Shown: piece after piece, positions 1 to 8,337 of the stretch
Layout: every line of letters begins with the position of its first letter
How positions within the stretch are numbered: position 1 is the stretch's first letter
Source of the DNA: CALBPI01 sp038531945
GTDB taxonomy: Bacteria > Pseudomonadota > Gammaproteobacteria > Steroidobacterales > Woeseiaceae
Direction: 5' to 3'
Assembly (NCBI GenBank): GCA_038531945.1
Contig: JBCBBH010000005.1
Coordinates: 1-64,000, forward strand
Length of the DNA: 64,000 nucleotides
Made by a program: the position numbers and the translations under genes
The notes under the pieces: model-generated
The model's input: only the letters and a program-made list of their open reading frames with translations
What the model was told of the DNA's origin: nothing
The model's database searches: none

Positions 1-214
1 CGCGAATCATGTCCCAGCTGCCGCCAGGGAACTCGATCGGACCCGGCGACACGATGTTGCAGCGACTACCATCCGCGACCATCCGACCCGTCGTCTTGGC
101 AAGCCACATGAAGTGGCGAAGTGTGTTGTGTTTATCTCAAGCCCAGCGGCGAGCTGGGTCAACGGCGCGAACCTCGTGGTTGACGGTGGGTTTACCAAGC
201 GGATTCAGTTCTGA
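1..214 (+). CDS. SDR family oxidoreductase, C-terminal end (partial)
   Basis: Only the last 70 codons lie in the window; the frame is open from base 2 to the TGA at 212-214. The translation has the usual end of a classical short-chain dehydrogenase: an RLGKPHEVA segment, then a VVFISSPAASWVNGANLVVDGG-type stretch (shown in part) that in this family forms the last beta-strand and substrate lid, then GFTKRIQF. The NAD(P)-binding and catalytic parts are upstream, so substrate cannot be inferred from this piece. It ends 2 nt before the GTG of the Rieske oxygenase and is almost certainly in the same transcript, which suggests it oxidises or reduces an alcohol or ketone in the same catabolic route. 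Confidence 0.85.
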   Translation, partial: ANHVPAAARELDRTRRHDVAATTIRDHPTRRLGKPHEVAKCVVFISSPAASWVNGANLVVDGGFTKRIQF

Positions 215-216
215 CT

Positions 217-1524
217 GTGCCGAAGCGGACGTACAAACAGGTCGAACGTGTCACCGAAGCCGTTCCTGGTGGCACACCGGTCGAGCATTCGCCGGCGCCT
301 GATGACCTCGGCTACGAAAGCATTCCGAAGTCTCGGTATACCAGCGACGACTATATGCACCGCGAGTGGACACACATGTGGAGCAAAGTCTGGCTGCTGG
401 CTGGACTGGAACACGACCTCGCCGAGCCGGGTGACTTTATCTCAACGACCATCGGTCGTGAGTCCGTCATCGTGGTTAAGCAGGCGGATGGGGGCGTCAA
501 AGCATTTTTCAACGTCTGCATGCACCGCGGCAATCGCCTGACGGACGAGGGCATCGACAACACCGAGAGCTTCAAGTGCTCCTACCACGGTTGGGAGTAC
601 GGGCTTGATGGGAAGTTCGTGAACATTCCGGATGCGGAGTTGTTCCCACAAGGTAAGCCATGCAGTGGTCTGATTGAGTTGCCGTGTGCGGTGTGGAACT
701 CGCTGGTGTTTTTCTCACTCGACAAAGACGTCATGCCATTCGAGGAATATATGGCGCCGCTGCTTGGCCACTTCGAACCCTATCGCTTCGATCGGATGGT
801 CGTCACGCGCGATGTCACCATGGAGTGGGAATGCAACTGGAAGGCGTCCGTAGACGCGTTCAACGAGACCTACCATGTCGCGGCGACGCATCCGCAATTG
901 ATGTGGTATCTGAACGAAATGGACGTGCAGATCGACTGCTACGATCGGCATTCCAGATACCTCGTGCCGTTCGGCATGACGAGCCCGCATATCAAACGTA
1001 TTCCTGAAATACCGCCCCCACTAAAGTTCATGCTGACAGAAGCAGGGCTCGATCCGGCGTCTTATGAGGGCCATGTGGATGGCATCCGCAAGACGGTCCA
1101 GGAGCACGTCCGCAAGACCGCGGGCGATCAGGGGCGTGACTATTCACGACTGAACGATGATCAGTTAACCGACGACTACAATTACCTCGTTTTCCCGAAC
1201 CTCACCTTCAACACGCACGCCGATCACTTGATGTTGTTCCGCCACAGGCCGCATCCCACTGATCCAAACAAGATGCTGTTCGATACCTGGATGCTCGAGT
1301 ACATCGTCGACGAAGACGAGATCCCGGCACGCCGACCTCGCCACAAACATTATCGGACCGGCGAGAAAACCATGGGCATGGTGATCGATCAGGATGGGGG
1401 CAATCTGCCCAATGTGCAGGCAGGGATGAACAGTGCAGCATACGAAGGGCTATGGCTCGGTGATCTGGAAGTCAGAATCCGCCACTTCCACAAGACGCTG
1501 GACGACTATCTCGAGGGCTCCTAA
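217..1524 (+). CDS. Rieske non-heme iron oxygenase, alpha subunit (435 aa)
   Basis: This is a terminal oxygenase that would use electrons from a ferredoxin or reductase to hydroxylate an organic substrate with O2. The N-terminal Rieske [2Fe-2S] domain has C101-x-H103 (CMHRGNRL) and C121-xx-H124 (CSYHGWEY). The C-terminal catalytic domain has the mononuclear iron motif NETYHVAATHP with His220 and His225 and bridging Glu217; the acidic third ligand is probably in VIDQDGGN (Asp391 or Asp393). The length is normal for the family. The start is a GTG only 2 nt after the upstream SDR stop. The 3' end overlaps the convergent XRE regulator by 4 bp. It resembles the oxygenase at 13004-14365 (same WxKVWLLAG and NWK...YHxxxxHP framework). 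The family is certain; the substrate is unknown. Confidence 0.93.
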   Translation: MPKRTYKQVERVTEAVPGGTPVEHSPAPDDLGYESIPKSRYTSDDYMHREWTHMWSKVWLLAGLEHDLAEPGDFISTTIGRESVIVVKQADGGVKAFFNVCMHRGNRLTDEGIDNTESFKCSYHGWEYGLDGKFVNIPDAELFPQGKPCSGLIELPCAVWNSLVFFSLDKDVMPFEEYMAPLLGHFEPYRFDRMVVTRDVTMEWECNWKASVDAFNETYHVAATHPQLMWYLNEMDVQIDCYDRHSRYLVPFGMTSPHIKRIPEIPPPLKFMLTEAGLDPASYEGHVDGIRKTVQEHVRKTAGDQGRDYSRLNDDQLTDDYNYLVFPNLTFNTHADHLMLFRHRPHPTDPNKMLFDTWMLEYIVDEDEIPARRPRHKHYRTGEKTMGMVIDQDGGNLPNVQAGMNSAAYEGLWLGDLEVRIRHFHKTLDDYLEGS

Positions 1525-2252
1525 GCGCGTCGCAGCTTCGCGAATGCTTCGAACTCCCACTCTCGCAGCGCGAGTACCGCGCCACTGGGCTGGCGCTCAT
1601 CGCGATTGAGTTTGGCGTCTTGACGTGAGAGTTCATCGACTTCAACCGCGAGCTGCTCGATACGTTTGCACAGAGCGCGTCGTGACGATGGCGATAAAAA
1701 TCCCCCAAGAAAGTACAGCGCCGCATCGTCACCTTCGAAACGGTCGCTAAAAAAGTCGCGCTGAATGTACTCAAGGAACAGGGTTTGGACAGGTCCCTCC
1801 GGCCGCCAGCGGAAATTGCGCGCCATCAACATCCTGATGCGATCGTTCGGTTGTCGCTCGATGATTCCGATCCGTTCGAGTCGTCTCAGAATGTCGTGGC
1901 GCTCATCGGGCTCAACACGGAAGCGAGCGACCACGTCATCGGGATCGGATCCGTTGGCCAGCATGTAAGCCATCAATAGCAACTTCGGATCGCTGATCAA
2001 TTCCGTTTCCTGCTCTCGCGATAGCTCGCTCAGCAGCGGTGTTTCCGTCTCCAGTGACTCGGCGAGTTGCGTCAGTGAGACACCGGCTAAAGTGGCAATC
2101 GCCTCCAATCGTGAGAGGCTCATGTCCCTTTGGTGAAACAACCGCTTCACGCTCGCCTCGCTGAGCTCGAGTGCTTCCGCGACATCGGAATAAGTCAGTC
2201 TTGCCCGCTTTAGTGCTTGCTTCAATCCGCCGATAAGCGCTGCGCGTTGCAT
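1521..2252 (-). CDS. XRE-type helix-turn-helix transcriptional regulator (243 aa)
   Basis: The first 65 residues form a Cro/C1-type HTH (LTYSDVAEALELSEASVKRL, then RLEAIATLAGVSLTQLAE), so this is a DNA-binding protein. The remaining 180 residues have no motif I can name; a segment around residues 105-145 (DDVVARFRVEPDERHDILRRL...) looks like a second, winged-helix-like unit, and the end is helical and charged. It lies downstream of and convergent with the SDR/Rieske pair and divergent from the rhombotarget lipoprotein. It could regulate a neighbour, but no copy of the AAACAGTC palindrome lies next to it. A 12-bp palindrome TTCGTTCACGAA sits 18 bp upstream of its start (2270-2281) and might be an autoregulatory site. 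Confidence 0.8.
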   Translation of the reverse strand: MQRAALIGGLKQALKRARLTYSDVAEALELSEASVKRLFHQRDMSLSRLEAIATLAGVSLTQLAESLETETPLLSELSREQETELISDPKLLLMAYMLANGSDPDDVVARFRVEPDERHDILRRLERIGIIERQPNDRIRMLMARNFRWRPEGPVQTLFLEYIQRDFFSDRFEGDDAALYFLGGFLSPSSRRALCKRIEQLAVEVDELSRQDAKLNRDERQPSGAVLALREWEFEAFAKLRRA

Positions 2253-2401
2253 ATGGCTTTGAATACCCGTTCGTTCACGAAAGTATCATTATTCAATACG
2301 AATGGTGAATCTATCGCAACTTCAGTGAAATTCGTTGCGCTCGACGATCCTTTTTTGTCAGCTTCGATGACGTGATACGAGTCGCTTTCAAGGAGCGTTG
2401 A

Positions 2402-3250
2402 ATGACCAAGTTGAAGAAATTGATATTGGGACTGTTGCTGATACCGGTTGCTGGTTGTGTGTTTTTCGACGACAACCTCCGTGCTGAGCGTCGAGCCGGT
2501 GGATCCACCAGTCTTGTCGATTACCTGTACCCCGATGGCGAGATTCCGCCGGACGTCGCCGAGCGAGTGCCACATCTGGAATTGCCGCTCAAGGTTGGGT
2601 TGGCGTTTGTGCCAACAGTCGGCAATAGCTATCGCGGACCCTCTGCCGCTGATCGATTGAAATTGCTAGAGGTTGTTCGAGATCAGTTTATTGGGCTCGA
2701 CTATATCGACACGATTCAGGTGATTCCAGAAACCTATCTTCGCGGTGGCCGCGGTGCACATGGCATGCGGCAAGTCGCGAATGCCTTCGGCGTCGATGTG
2801 ATGGCACTGGTTTCCTACGATCAGATCACGACGACTGAGGACAACATCCAGTCGATTGCCTATTGGACGATTGTGGGGGCCTACATTTTCGAAGGCACGG
2901 ACCACGACATTCGGACCTTTGTTGATTTGGCGGTGGTCGATGTTGCGACCCAAAAACTGCTTCTCCGAGCGCCGGGCTTCGACGAACGTCGCGGCGATGT
3001 CACGCTGGCGCGTGCCGGCGATTCAATTCGACGCAATAGTCTCGGCGGTATGCAGGTCGCGACTGCAAACATGCAACAGAATCTCGCGGCTGAGTTGGTT
3101 CGATTCGAAGAGCGAATGAAAACTCAGCCCGACGACATCAAGGTGTCTTACCGGCGTAGTGGCAGCGGCGGCGGTTCGGTGACTCTGTTAACGGTGTTGC
3201 TGCTCGGCATTCTGTTTGCTGTTGTGCGCCGTCGCGCGAGCCGACCGTGA
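2402..3250 (+). CDS. Rhombotarget-type lipoprotein with GlyGly-CTERM tail (282 aa)
   Basis: The N-terminus is a lipoprotein signal peptide (MTKLKKLILGLLLIPVAGC, lipid-modified Cys19). The body contains SLVDYLYPDGEIPP, a GLAFVPT strand and VDVMALVSYDQ...YWTIVGAYIFEGT, which I recognise from the rhombotarget lipoprotein family. The last 30 residues are a GlyGly-CTERM signal: SGSGGG, a hydrophobic helix (about 258-274) and the basic cluster RRRASRP. In Gammaproteobacteria such tails are cleaved by rhombosortase, an intramembrane serine protease, during delivery to the surface. No rhombosortase gene lies nearby. The ATG has an AAGGAG ribosome-binding site 6 nt upstream. Function beyond sorting is unknown; it appears to be a monocistronic unit. 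Confidence 0.88.
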   Translation: MTKLKKLILGLLLIPVAGCVFFDDNLRAERRAGGSTSLVDYLYPDGEIPPDVAERVPHLELPLKVGLAFVPTVGNSYRGPSAADRLKLLEVVRDQFIGLDYIDTIQVIPETYLRGGRGAHGMRQVANAFGVDVMALVSYDQITTTEDNIQSIAYWTIVGAYIFEGTDHDIRTFVDLAVVDVATQKLLLRAPGFDERRGDVTLARAGDSIRRNSLGGMQVATANMQQNLAAELVRFEERMKTQPDDIKVSYRRSGSGGGSVTLLTVLLLGILFAVVRRRASRP

Positions 3251-3374
3251 TGGCCGAGTGTGGCAGCTCAGTGCAACCCTTTGGCTTCGACGCGTTCGGC
3301 GTTGAGCCACGGTTGGTGAGTTACTTGGCAGAATACGAACGCCTGTCGTGTCATCGTACTTTTGGAGCGCTGAC

Positions 3375-3770
3375 GTGACACCTTCTCTGCTTCGCCGGGT
3401 TGCGACCAGAGCGGCGGCGTTCTGGGCCAGTTTGGTTGCGATCCCGGTCGTCGGAATCCTCGCTATCGCATTCCTGCCCGTTGTTGGTGGCCTTGCGAAC
3501 TTCTTGTTCTTCTGGCCGCAGATGGTCTTGGGGACGAAAGGGTATCACCTAAGGGCCGACCGCAGCGTCTGGATTTTGCTCGCGCCGTGGAGTGTCGTCG
3601 CGCACTGCCTAGCCTAGACTGTACTCGCTGTGCTGGTTGCTTTTTTACTCAGGAACCGACGTGTTTGGGTCACAGTTACCCTGACTTTCCCGATCGCACT
3701 TCCCGTGTTCTATTTTGTCCAGTCAGTACTGTTTTGGTTCGGCTTCCAGCTAGCGGTTGACGGTATCTGA
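3375..3770 (+). pseudogene. Small multi-pass membrane protein split by one in-frame TAG
   Basis: From the GTG at 3375 (GGAG 7 nt upstream; a GTG at 3348 is also in frame) the frame encodes 80 residues with two hydrophobic segments (VAIPVVGILAIAFLPVVGGL and SVWILLAPWSVVAHCLA) and stops at TAG 3615-3617. The same frame then stays open for 50 more codons to TGA 3768-3770 and encodes two further hydrophobic segments (LAVLVAFLL and PIALPVFYFVQSVLFWFGF). Four helices around one stop suggest a protein of about 130 residues broken by a nonsense mutation. Alternatives are two separate tiny proteins (a GTG at 3630 could restart) or an assembly error. I do not recognise the family. Nothing further is visible up to 3932. 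Confidence 0.55.
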
Positions 3771-3932
3771 CGCTGCTATGCGGTGGCGCCGAATCGGTGC
3801 CGCCGCCTGCTAGGACGGAATATACCTATTCTGAGTTCCGAGCTTGTTCGTCCGTTACGAGAGTGTGAGGAGTGCTATCGTGTTTGCGTTCGAGCAGTCA
3901 GCGCTTGACCAGCAGAATCCACGAGGCCAAGG

Positions 3933-4976
3933 ATGAGCGACCGAACCAAAAAGGAGTGGCGATCTAGAGGCATGCTTGCTGGTGCCGTTTTGGCAGCGGT
4001 TGGTATCGCCTGCTGGTCAGTGTTCACGCAAGAGGCAGTAGAGGAAACCCCGAATCACGACAGCTCGGCCGATGGCACTGCTTCGGCGGCAATGGACGCC
4101 TCCTCCAGCCCGCTAGATGCCATCGTCCCTGAGTCCGGTTCTCGACAAGTCTACGAGACTGCGGACGCTCAAGACGCGACAAACGAGTCTGAGGCATGGC
4201 TCGGGCCTTTCCAAACGCTGAGCGTTCCCATGCGAGAACAGCCAGCCAACGCAGACCCTGACGTTCGGGCTGTTTTCGATCTGCCGCCGGAGCGCCGTTA
4301 CCAAGCGCTCGTTGGTTTGGTTGACGACGGCAATGCGATTGCCGCGTTTCGATTGTGGTTCGAGCTCGCGCTTTGCAATTCTACGCCGCGCGATGAGGCG
4401 GAGTTCGAGGCTGGGATTGCACGAATGTACGAAACACGCACCTGGATGGGCAACTCGGATAACCCGCCTTCAGTCCACTTTGATCCACAGCGTGAGGAGC
4501 GGCAGGCGCGGAATCGAAGGCGGTTTTGTCTGACGACCCCGGATGACGCGCGCGACGGTCGAACCGATTTGCTAAAGCGAGCAGCCGCCGAAGGTGTGGT
4601 TCCAGCGATGGGCGTCTATATGAGCGAAATCGTTGCTGAGCGTCCTGACGAGGCTATCGATCTCGCTTACAGGATGTGGGAAGCGGGAAGCGGAAATGGT
4701 GCGTCGTTTCTCGCGAACCAATACGCCGAGGGCTGGGAAGGGCAAGCGCCGGATCGTGTTCGAGCGGCGGCGTTCGGCTTTATTGCCGGTCAGCTCGCGA
4801 TTCAGCGGATACACGAGAACCCATACCAAGGTGATCTTCGTCCTTATCAGGAATTCCTGGAGTTCATTCGGTCGCAACGCCGCGACCGAATGCTTGGGTT
4901 GGGCGTCGCCGAGTTCAATGAGGCTTATGAGCTTGCGCGCACGCTACTCGAAGAGAACCCGAATTGCTGTTTCTAG
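3933..4976 (+). CDS. Membrane-anchored protein with helical-repeat (Sel1-like) region, unknown function (347 aa)
   Basis: The protein has a short basic cytoplasmic start, one membrane segment at about residues 14-30 (MLAGAVLAAVGIACWSVF), a long low-complexity Ser/Ala/Asp/Glu linker to about 100, and a helical domain with Sel1/TPR-like elements (ALVGLVDDGNAIAAFRLWFE; KRAAAEGVVPAMGVYMSE; MWEAGSGNGASFLANQYAEG). The C-terminus ends NPNCCF with a Cys pair. This suggests a single-pass protein with a periplasmic domain used for protein contacts. Its closest relative in the window is the broken gene at 60405-61448, which shares the linker-plus-helix plan, the MWEAGS/AWGLGK region and the LLExNxxCC ending. 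No enzyme motif is visible. It stands alone, 86 nt before the dehydrogenase operon. Confidence 0.7.
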   Translation: MSDRTKKEWRSRGMLAGAVLAAVGIACWSVFTQEAVEETPNHDSSADGTASAAMDASSSPLDAIVPESGSRQVYETADAQDATNESEAWLGPFQTLSVPMREQPANADPDVRAVFDLPPERRYQALVGLVDDGNAIAAFRLWFELALCNSTPRDEAEFEAGIARMYETRTWMGNSDNPPSVHFDPQREERQARNRRRFCLTTPDDARDGRTDLLKRAAAEGVVPAMGVYMSEIVAERPDEAIDLAYRMWEAGSGNGASFLANQYAEGWEGQAPDRVRAAAFGFIAGQLAIQRIHENPYQGDLRPYQEFLEFIRSQRRDRMLGLGVAEFNEAYELARTLLEENPNCCF

Positions 4977-5002
4977 GGTTCCGCGGGTGCCAGTCCATAA
5001 AA

Positions 5003-5020
5003 AAACAGTCAGGACTGTTT
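5003..5020. promoter_or_regulatory. Palindromic operator, site A (AAACAGTC-AG-GACTGTTT)
   Basis: This is a perfect inverted repeat with 8-bp arms and a 2-bp spacer, set in an A7 run on the left and a C-T6 run on the right. A -10-like TGTAAA begins at 5039, 18 nt downstream, and the E1-alpha ATG is at 5082. Almost the same sequence occurs at 12527-12544 and 35888-35905, and a degenerate copy at 12922-12944. Its position over the expected -35 region suggests a repressor site for a dimeric regulator (TetR-like geometry), but the regulator is not in the window. Confidence 0.8.
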
Positions 5021-5081
5021 CTTTTTTCAAGGTCGCTTTGTAAACTCATGGGTCGCCGAAATGCATGGACCGGGGGGTTAC

Positions 5082-6050
5082 ATGGCGCTGACCGAAGACC
5101 AGTTGCTCGACGCATACCGCGTGATGAAGACCATCCGCGAGTTCGAAGAACGCCTGCACGTTGAAATCGCTACGGGCGCGATCCCGGGGTTCACACATCT
5201 GTACAGTGGGCAGGAGGCGGTCGCCGCAGGCGTATGCGCGCACCTTGCGGACGATGACTACATCGTCTCGACCCACCGAGGTCACGGCCACTGCATTGCC
5301 AAGGGCTGCGATGTCATCGGCATGATGAAAGAGATTTATGGTCGGGCCGACGGTCTTTGCAAAGGCAAGGGTGGTTCGATGCATATCGCGGACTTCGACA
5401 AGGGCATGCTCGGTGCTAACGCGATTGTCGGCGGTGGCCCGCCGATTGCGACCGGCGCTGCGATCGCCACCAAACTCGACGGAAAAGGCAAAGTCACGGC
5501 ATCGTTCAATGGTGACGGCGGCTCCAACCAGGGCACGGTGTTCGAGGCGATGAACCTGGCCGTTGTGCTCAATTTGCCGACGCTGTTCGTCTACGAAGAC
5601 AACGGTTACGGCGAGCACACCGGTACATCATATTCAGTCGGCAGCAACGACATTGCTGGACGCTGCGCCGGTTTCGGCATGCCCGCAGTCAAGTGCGACG
5701 GCGCAGACTTCTTTGCGGTTTATGAAGCGGCCGGCGAGCTGATCGACGCCGCACGTAGTGGCGAGGGTCCGGCCGCGTTGGAATGTTCGATTACGCGTTT
5801 CTATGGTCACTACGAAGGCGACCCGCAGCGCTACCGGGCAAAAGACGAGGTCAGCAACTTCCGCGAAACGATGGATTGTTTGAAAAACTTCCGCTCGCGT
5901 GTTGCGAAGGACGGATCGGTAGACGCGGCGAAACTCGATGCGATTGACGACGAGGTCATGGCCTTGATCGATCGAGCCGTTGCCGAGGCGCAGGCTGCAC
6001 CGGCGCCGGCATTGTCGGATGTTCTGACCGACGTCTACATCAACTACTGA
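5082..6050 (+). CDS. Thiamine-dependent 2-oxoacid dehydrogenase E1 component, alpha subunit (322 aa)
   Basis: With the beta subunit this decarboxylates a 2-oxo acid (or acetoin) and passes the acyl group to E2 lipoate. The thiamine-diphosphate motif starts at GDG 144-146 (NGDGGSNQGTVFEAMNLA) and ends with the Mg-binding YEDN near residue 174. The active-site THRGHGH is at 65-70 and the subunit-contact KGKGGSMH at 95-101. The length and the short N-terminus match the AcoA/PDH-alpha type of heterotetrameric E1. I chose the ATG at 5082 because a GGGGGG run lies 5 nt before it; an ATG at 5061 is in frame but lacks a site. Operator A lies 62 nt upstream. Genes for E1-beta and E2 follow; substrate specificity is not decidable from sequence alone. 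Confidence 0.93.
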   Translation: MALTEDQLLDAYRVMKTIREFEERLHVEIATGAIPGFTHLYSGQEAVAAGVCAHLADDDYIVSTHRGHGHCIAKGCDVIGMMKEIYGRADGLCKGKGGSMHIADFDKGMLGANAIVGGGPPIATGAAIATKLDGKGKVTASFNGDGGSNQGTVFEAMNLAVVLNLPTLFVYEDNGYGEHTGTSYSVGSNDIAGRCAGFGMPAVKCDGADFFAVYEAAGELIDAARSGEGPAALECSITRFYGHYEGDPQRYRAKDEVSNFRETMDCLKNFRSRVAKDGSVDAAKLDAIDDEVMALIDRAVAEAQAAPAPALSDVLTDVYINY

Positions 6051-6060
6051 GGAGCGCTGT

Positions 6061-7074
6061 ATGCCAGTTATGTCCATGCGCGATGCGCTCAACGAAGTTC
6101 TGCACGCCGAGATGGCGCGCAACGAGAAAATCATTGTCCTCGGCGAAGACGTCGCCGGGGGCGCCGGTGGCACCGGCGTCGAGGAAGCGGCCGGCGGCAT
6201 TTTCGGTGTCAGCAGCGGGCTGTACAAAGCGTTCGGTAAAGATCGCGTGATCGATACACCGATCAGCGAGTCAGCGATCGTCGGTGCGGCGGCAGGTGCC
6301 GCGCTTGCCGGTTATCGACCAGTGGCCGAGTTGATGTTTGCCGACTTCATCGGCGTTTCGATGGATCAGCTCTACAACCAGATCGCGAAGTTCCGCTACA
6401 TGTTCGGTGGCAAAACGCGTTGTCCTGCGGTGATCCGGATGCCGACCGGCGCCGGCATGAACATGGGTGCGCAACACTCGCAGACGATCTATCCGATCGT
6501 GACGAGCGTCCCCGGCCTGAAGGTCGTGATTCCGTCGAATGCTGCTGATGCGAAAGGATTGCTGACGACCGCCCTGCGCGAGGATGATCCCGTCGTGTTC
6601 TTTGAACACAAGGCGTTGTACCCGCGTAAATGCGAGGTACCGGAGGGCGAGTATCTGATCCCGTTCGGAGAAGCGGCGTTGGTGCGCGAAGGGGAACACG
6701 CCACCGTCGTTGCGATCGCACGAATGGTCAGTTTCGCCGAGAAAGCTTTGGACAAGCTTGAAGCCGACGGTATCACGTGCGATCTCATCGACCCGCGAAC
6801 GACGTCACCCCTCGATCTCGACACCATTCTCGAGAGTCTCGAGGAAACCGGGCGACTGGTGTTGGTGGATGAGTCGAATCCGCGGTGCAGCGTCGCATCC
6901 GATATTGCAGGCATGGTTGCAAGTGAAGGCTTCGACTTGCTGAAGGCGCCCGTCAAACTCGTCACAGCGCCACACACCCCAGTGCCGTTCGCGCGTGAGC
7001 TGGAGCGCGCCTACGTGCCGAGTCCAGACGATATCGAGAAAGCTATTCGTGAAGTTGTGGGATACTGCCGATGA
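6061..7074 (+). CDS. 2-oxoacid dehydrogenase E1 component, beta subunit (337 aa)
   Basis: This is the partner of E1-alpha. The N-terminal pyrimidine-binding domain has the conserved VLGEDV and DTPISESAIVGAAAGAAL segments, then FADF and GAGMNMGAQHSQ. The C-terminal transketolase-type domain has VVFFEHKALYP and LVLVDESN. The length is normal. The ATG follows a GAGGAG-type site (TGAGGAGCGCTGT) 10 nt after the E1-alpha stop, and the 3' end overlaps E2 by 4 bp, so the three genes form one translationally coupled operon. Compared with housekeeping PDH-beta, the GAGGTGVEEAAGGIFGVSSGL insert resembles acetoin- or branched-chain-type enzymes; this is family resemblance only. Confidence 0.93.
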   Translation: MPVMSMRDALNEVLHAEMARNEKIIVLGEDVAGGAGGTGVEEAAGGIFGVSSGLYKAFGKDRVIDTPISESAIVGAAAGAALAGYRPVAELMFADFIGVSMDQLYNQIAKFRYMFGGKTRCPAVIRMPTGAGMNMGAQHSQTIYPIVTSVPGLKVVIPSNAADAKGLLTTALREDDPVVFFEHKALYPRKCEVPEGEYLIPFGEAALVREGEHATVVAIARMVSFAEKALDKLEADGITCDLIDPRTTSPLDLDTILESLEETGRLVLVDESNPRCSVASDIAGMVASEGFDLLKAPVKLVTAPHTPVPFARELERAYVPSPDDIEKAIREVVGYCR

Positions 7075-8264
7075 CCATTCACGCGATTACTGTCCCCAAG
7101 TGGGGCATCGAAATGCAGGAGGCGACGCTCGCGGAATGGAAAGTCGACATCGGTGCGAGCGTCGGTAAAGGCGATGAAATCGTCGATATGGAGACAGAGA
7201 AAATCGTCAACACCCACGAGGCACCGGCGGCGGGTGTGTTGCGAAGGCAGTTGGCTGAGCCGGGCGACGTTTACGAGGTCGGAAAACTCATCGGTGTTAT
7301 CAGTGATGCCGACGAGAGCGATGAGGCGATTGATCAATTTGTCACCGCTTTCGTGCCTGTTGATGCGTCGTTTGAGGGCGCGGCGGACGATCAGCCAGCA
7401 GAGGTGCCGAAGACGGACGAGCCGCTATCCACATCGGCAAGCGCAGCCGGCGAGCCTCGAATTTCCCCCATTGCAAAGCGCTTGGCGGAGTCGTTGAACG
7501 TCGAGTGGCGCAATATCAAAGGGACGGGACGGAACGGCAGAATCTCCAAGCAGGACGTTGAAGCGGCGGCCGCTGCAAACGCGTCAAGCGGGCCGCTACC
7601 GCGCAGCGCGCTGCAAAAAACAGTGGCGACTCGTATGCAGTTGGCGAAGCAGGAGGTTCCGCATTTCTACCTGGAGATCTCAATTGATGTGGGCCGTGCG
7701 CAGACTTTGCGGCGCAGTTTCAACAACGACAACGGCGTGAAGATCACCTTGAATGACCTGATCGTACGTGCGGTGGCCGATACGTTGGCGAAGCACCCCA
7801 ACATCAACGTTCAGTATCGCGAGGACGAACTGTTTCCTGCAGGTGGTGATATCGGTGTCGCGGTTGCTGCGAAGGACGGCCTGGTCGCCCCGGTAGTGAA
7901 GAACGCTGCGGGTCAGAGTCTGCAATTATTGGCAGCAGAGATTCGGCGGTTGGCGGCGGCAGCCAACGACCGATCACTTGAGGCGCAAGATCTCGCTGGT
8001 GGCGCGACGACCGTTTCCAATTTGGGGATGTTCGGCGTCGACGGGTTTACGGCGATCATCAATCCACCTCAAACGTCGATCATCGCGGTGGGCGCCGCCA
8101 AGCCGACGCCGAGCGTTCGCGACGGCGAGCCGCATATCGCCGAGTCGATGCGCGTGACCATGTCATGCGATCACCGAGCGTTTGATGGTGCGGCTGGCGC
8201 GGCATTCCTGGCAGACCTACGGACACTCCTTGAGGCGCCGCACGTCCTTTTTGCCGACGCATAA
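7071..8264 (+). CDS. 2-oxoacid dehydrogenase E2, dihydrolipoamide acyltransferase (397 aa)
   Basis: This is the core subunit that carries lipoate and moves the acyl group to CoA. A single N-terminal lipoyl domain (about 3-78) has the lipoylation site at Lys44 in DMETEKIVN. After an acidic linker, a peripheral-subunit-binding domain (about 127-167) has RISPIAKRLAESLNVEW and GTGRNGRISKQDV. The C-terminal catalytic domain has the DHRAFDG motif with His368 and Asp372. The size fits an E2 with one lipoyl domain. It overlaps E1-beta by ATGA. No dihydrolipoamide dehydrogenase (E3) gene follows, so the complex probably borrows the housekeeping E3. The acyl group is unknown; the link through operator A to the Rieske/CoA-ligase units suggests a 2-oxo acid formed in that pathway. 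Confidence 0.93.
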   Translation: MTIHAITVPKWGIEMQEATLAEWKVDIGASVGKGDEIVDMETEKIVNTHEAPAAGVLRRQLAEPGDVYEVGKLIGVISDADESDEAIDQFVTAFVPVDASFEGAADDQPAEVPKTDEPLSTSASAAGEPRISPIAKRLAESLNVEWRNIKGTGRNGRISKQDVEAAAAANASSGPLPRSALQKTVATRMQLAKQEVPHFYLEISIDVGRAQTLRRSFNNDNGVKITLNDLIVRAVADTLAKHPNINVQYREDELFPAGGDIGVAVAAKDGLVAPVVKNAAGQSLQLLAAEIRRLAAAANDRSLEAQDLAGGATTVSNLGMFGVDGFTAIINPPQTSIIAVGAAKPTPSVRDGEPHIAESMRVTMSCDHRAFDGAAGAAFLADLRTLLEAPHVLFADA

Positions 8265-8337
8265 AAATGTGACATCGCGCAGGTTATGGGTCGATCAACG
8301 CGTTACCATAATCTGGTGGCATCGATGGGAGTCTCAC

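Noticed and set aside
3615..3617. TAG as a recoded (pyrrolysine) codon
   Set aside because: TAG is used as a normal stop in several genes here, and the second broken gene uses TAA; nonsense mutation or sequencing error is simpler.
5061..5081. Alternative ATG for E1-alpha seven codons upstream
   Set aside because: The GGGGGG stretch lies between the two ATGs and fits the second one; the first has no site.
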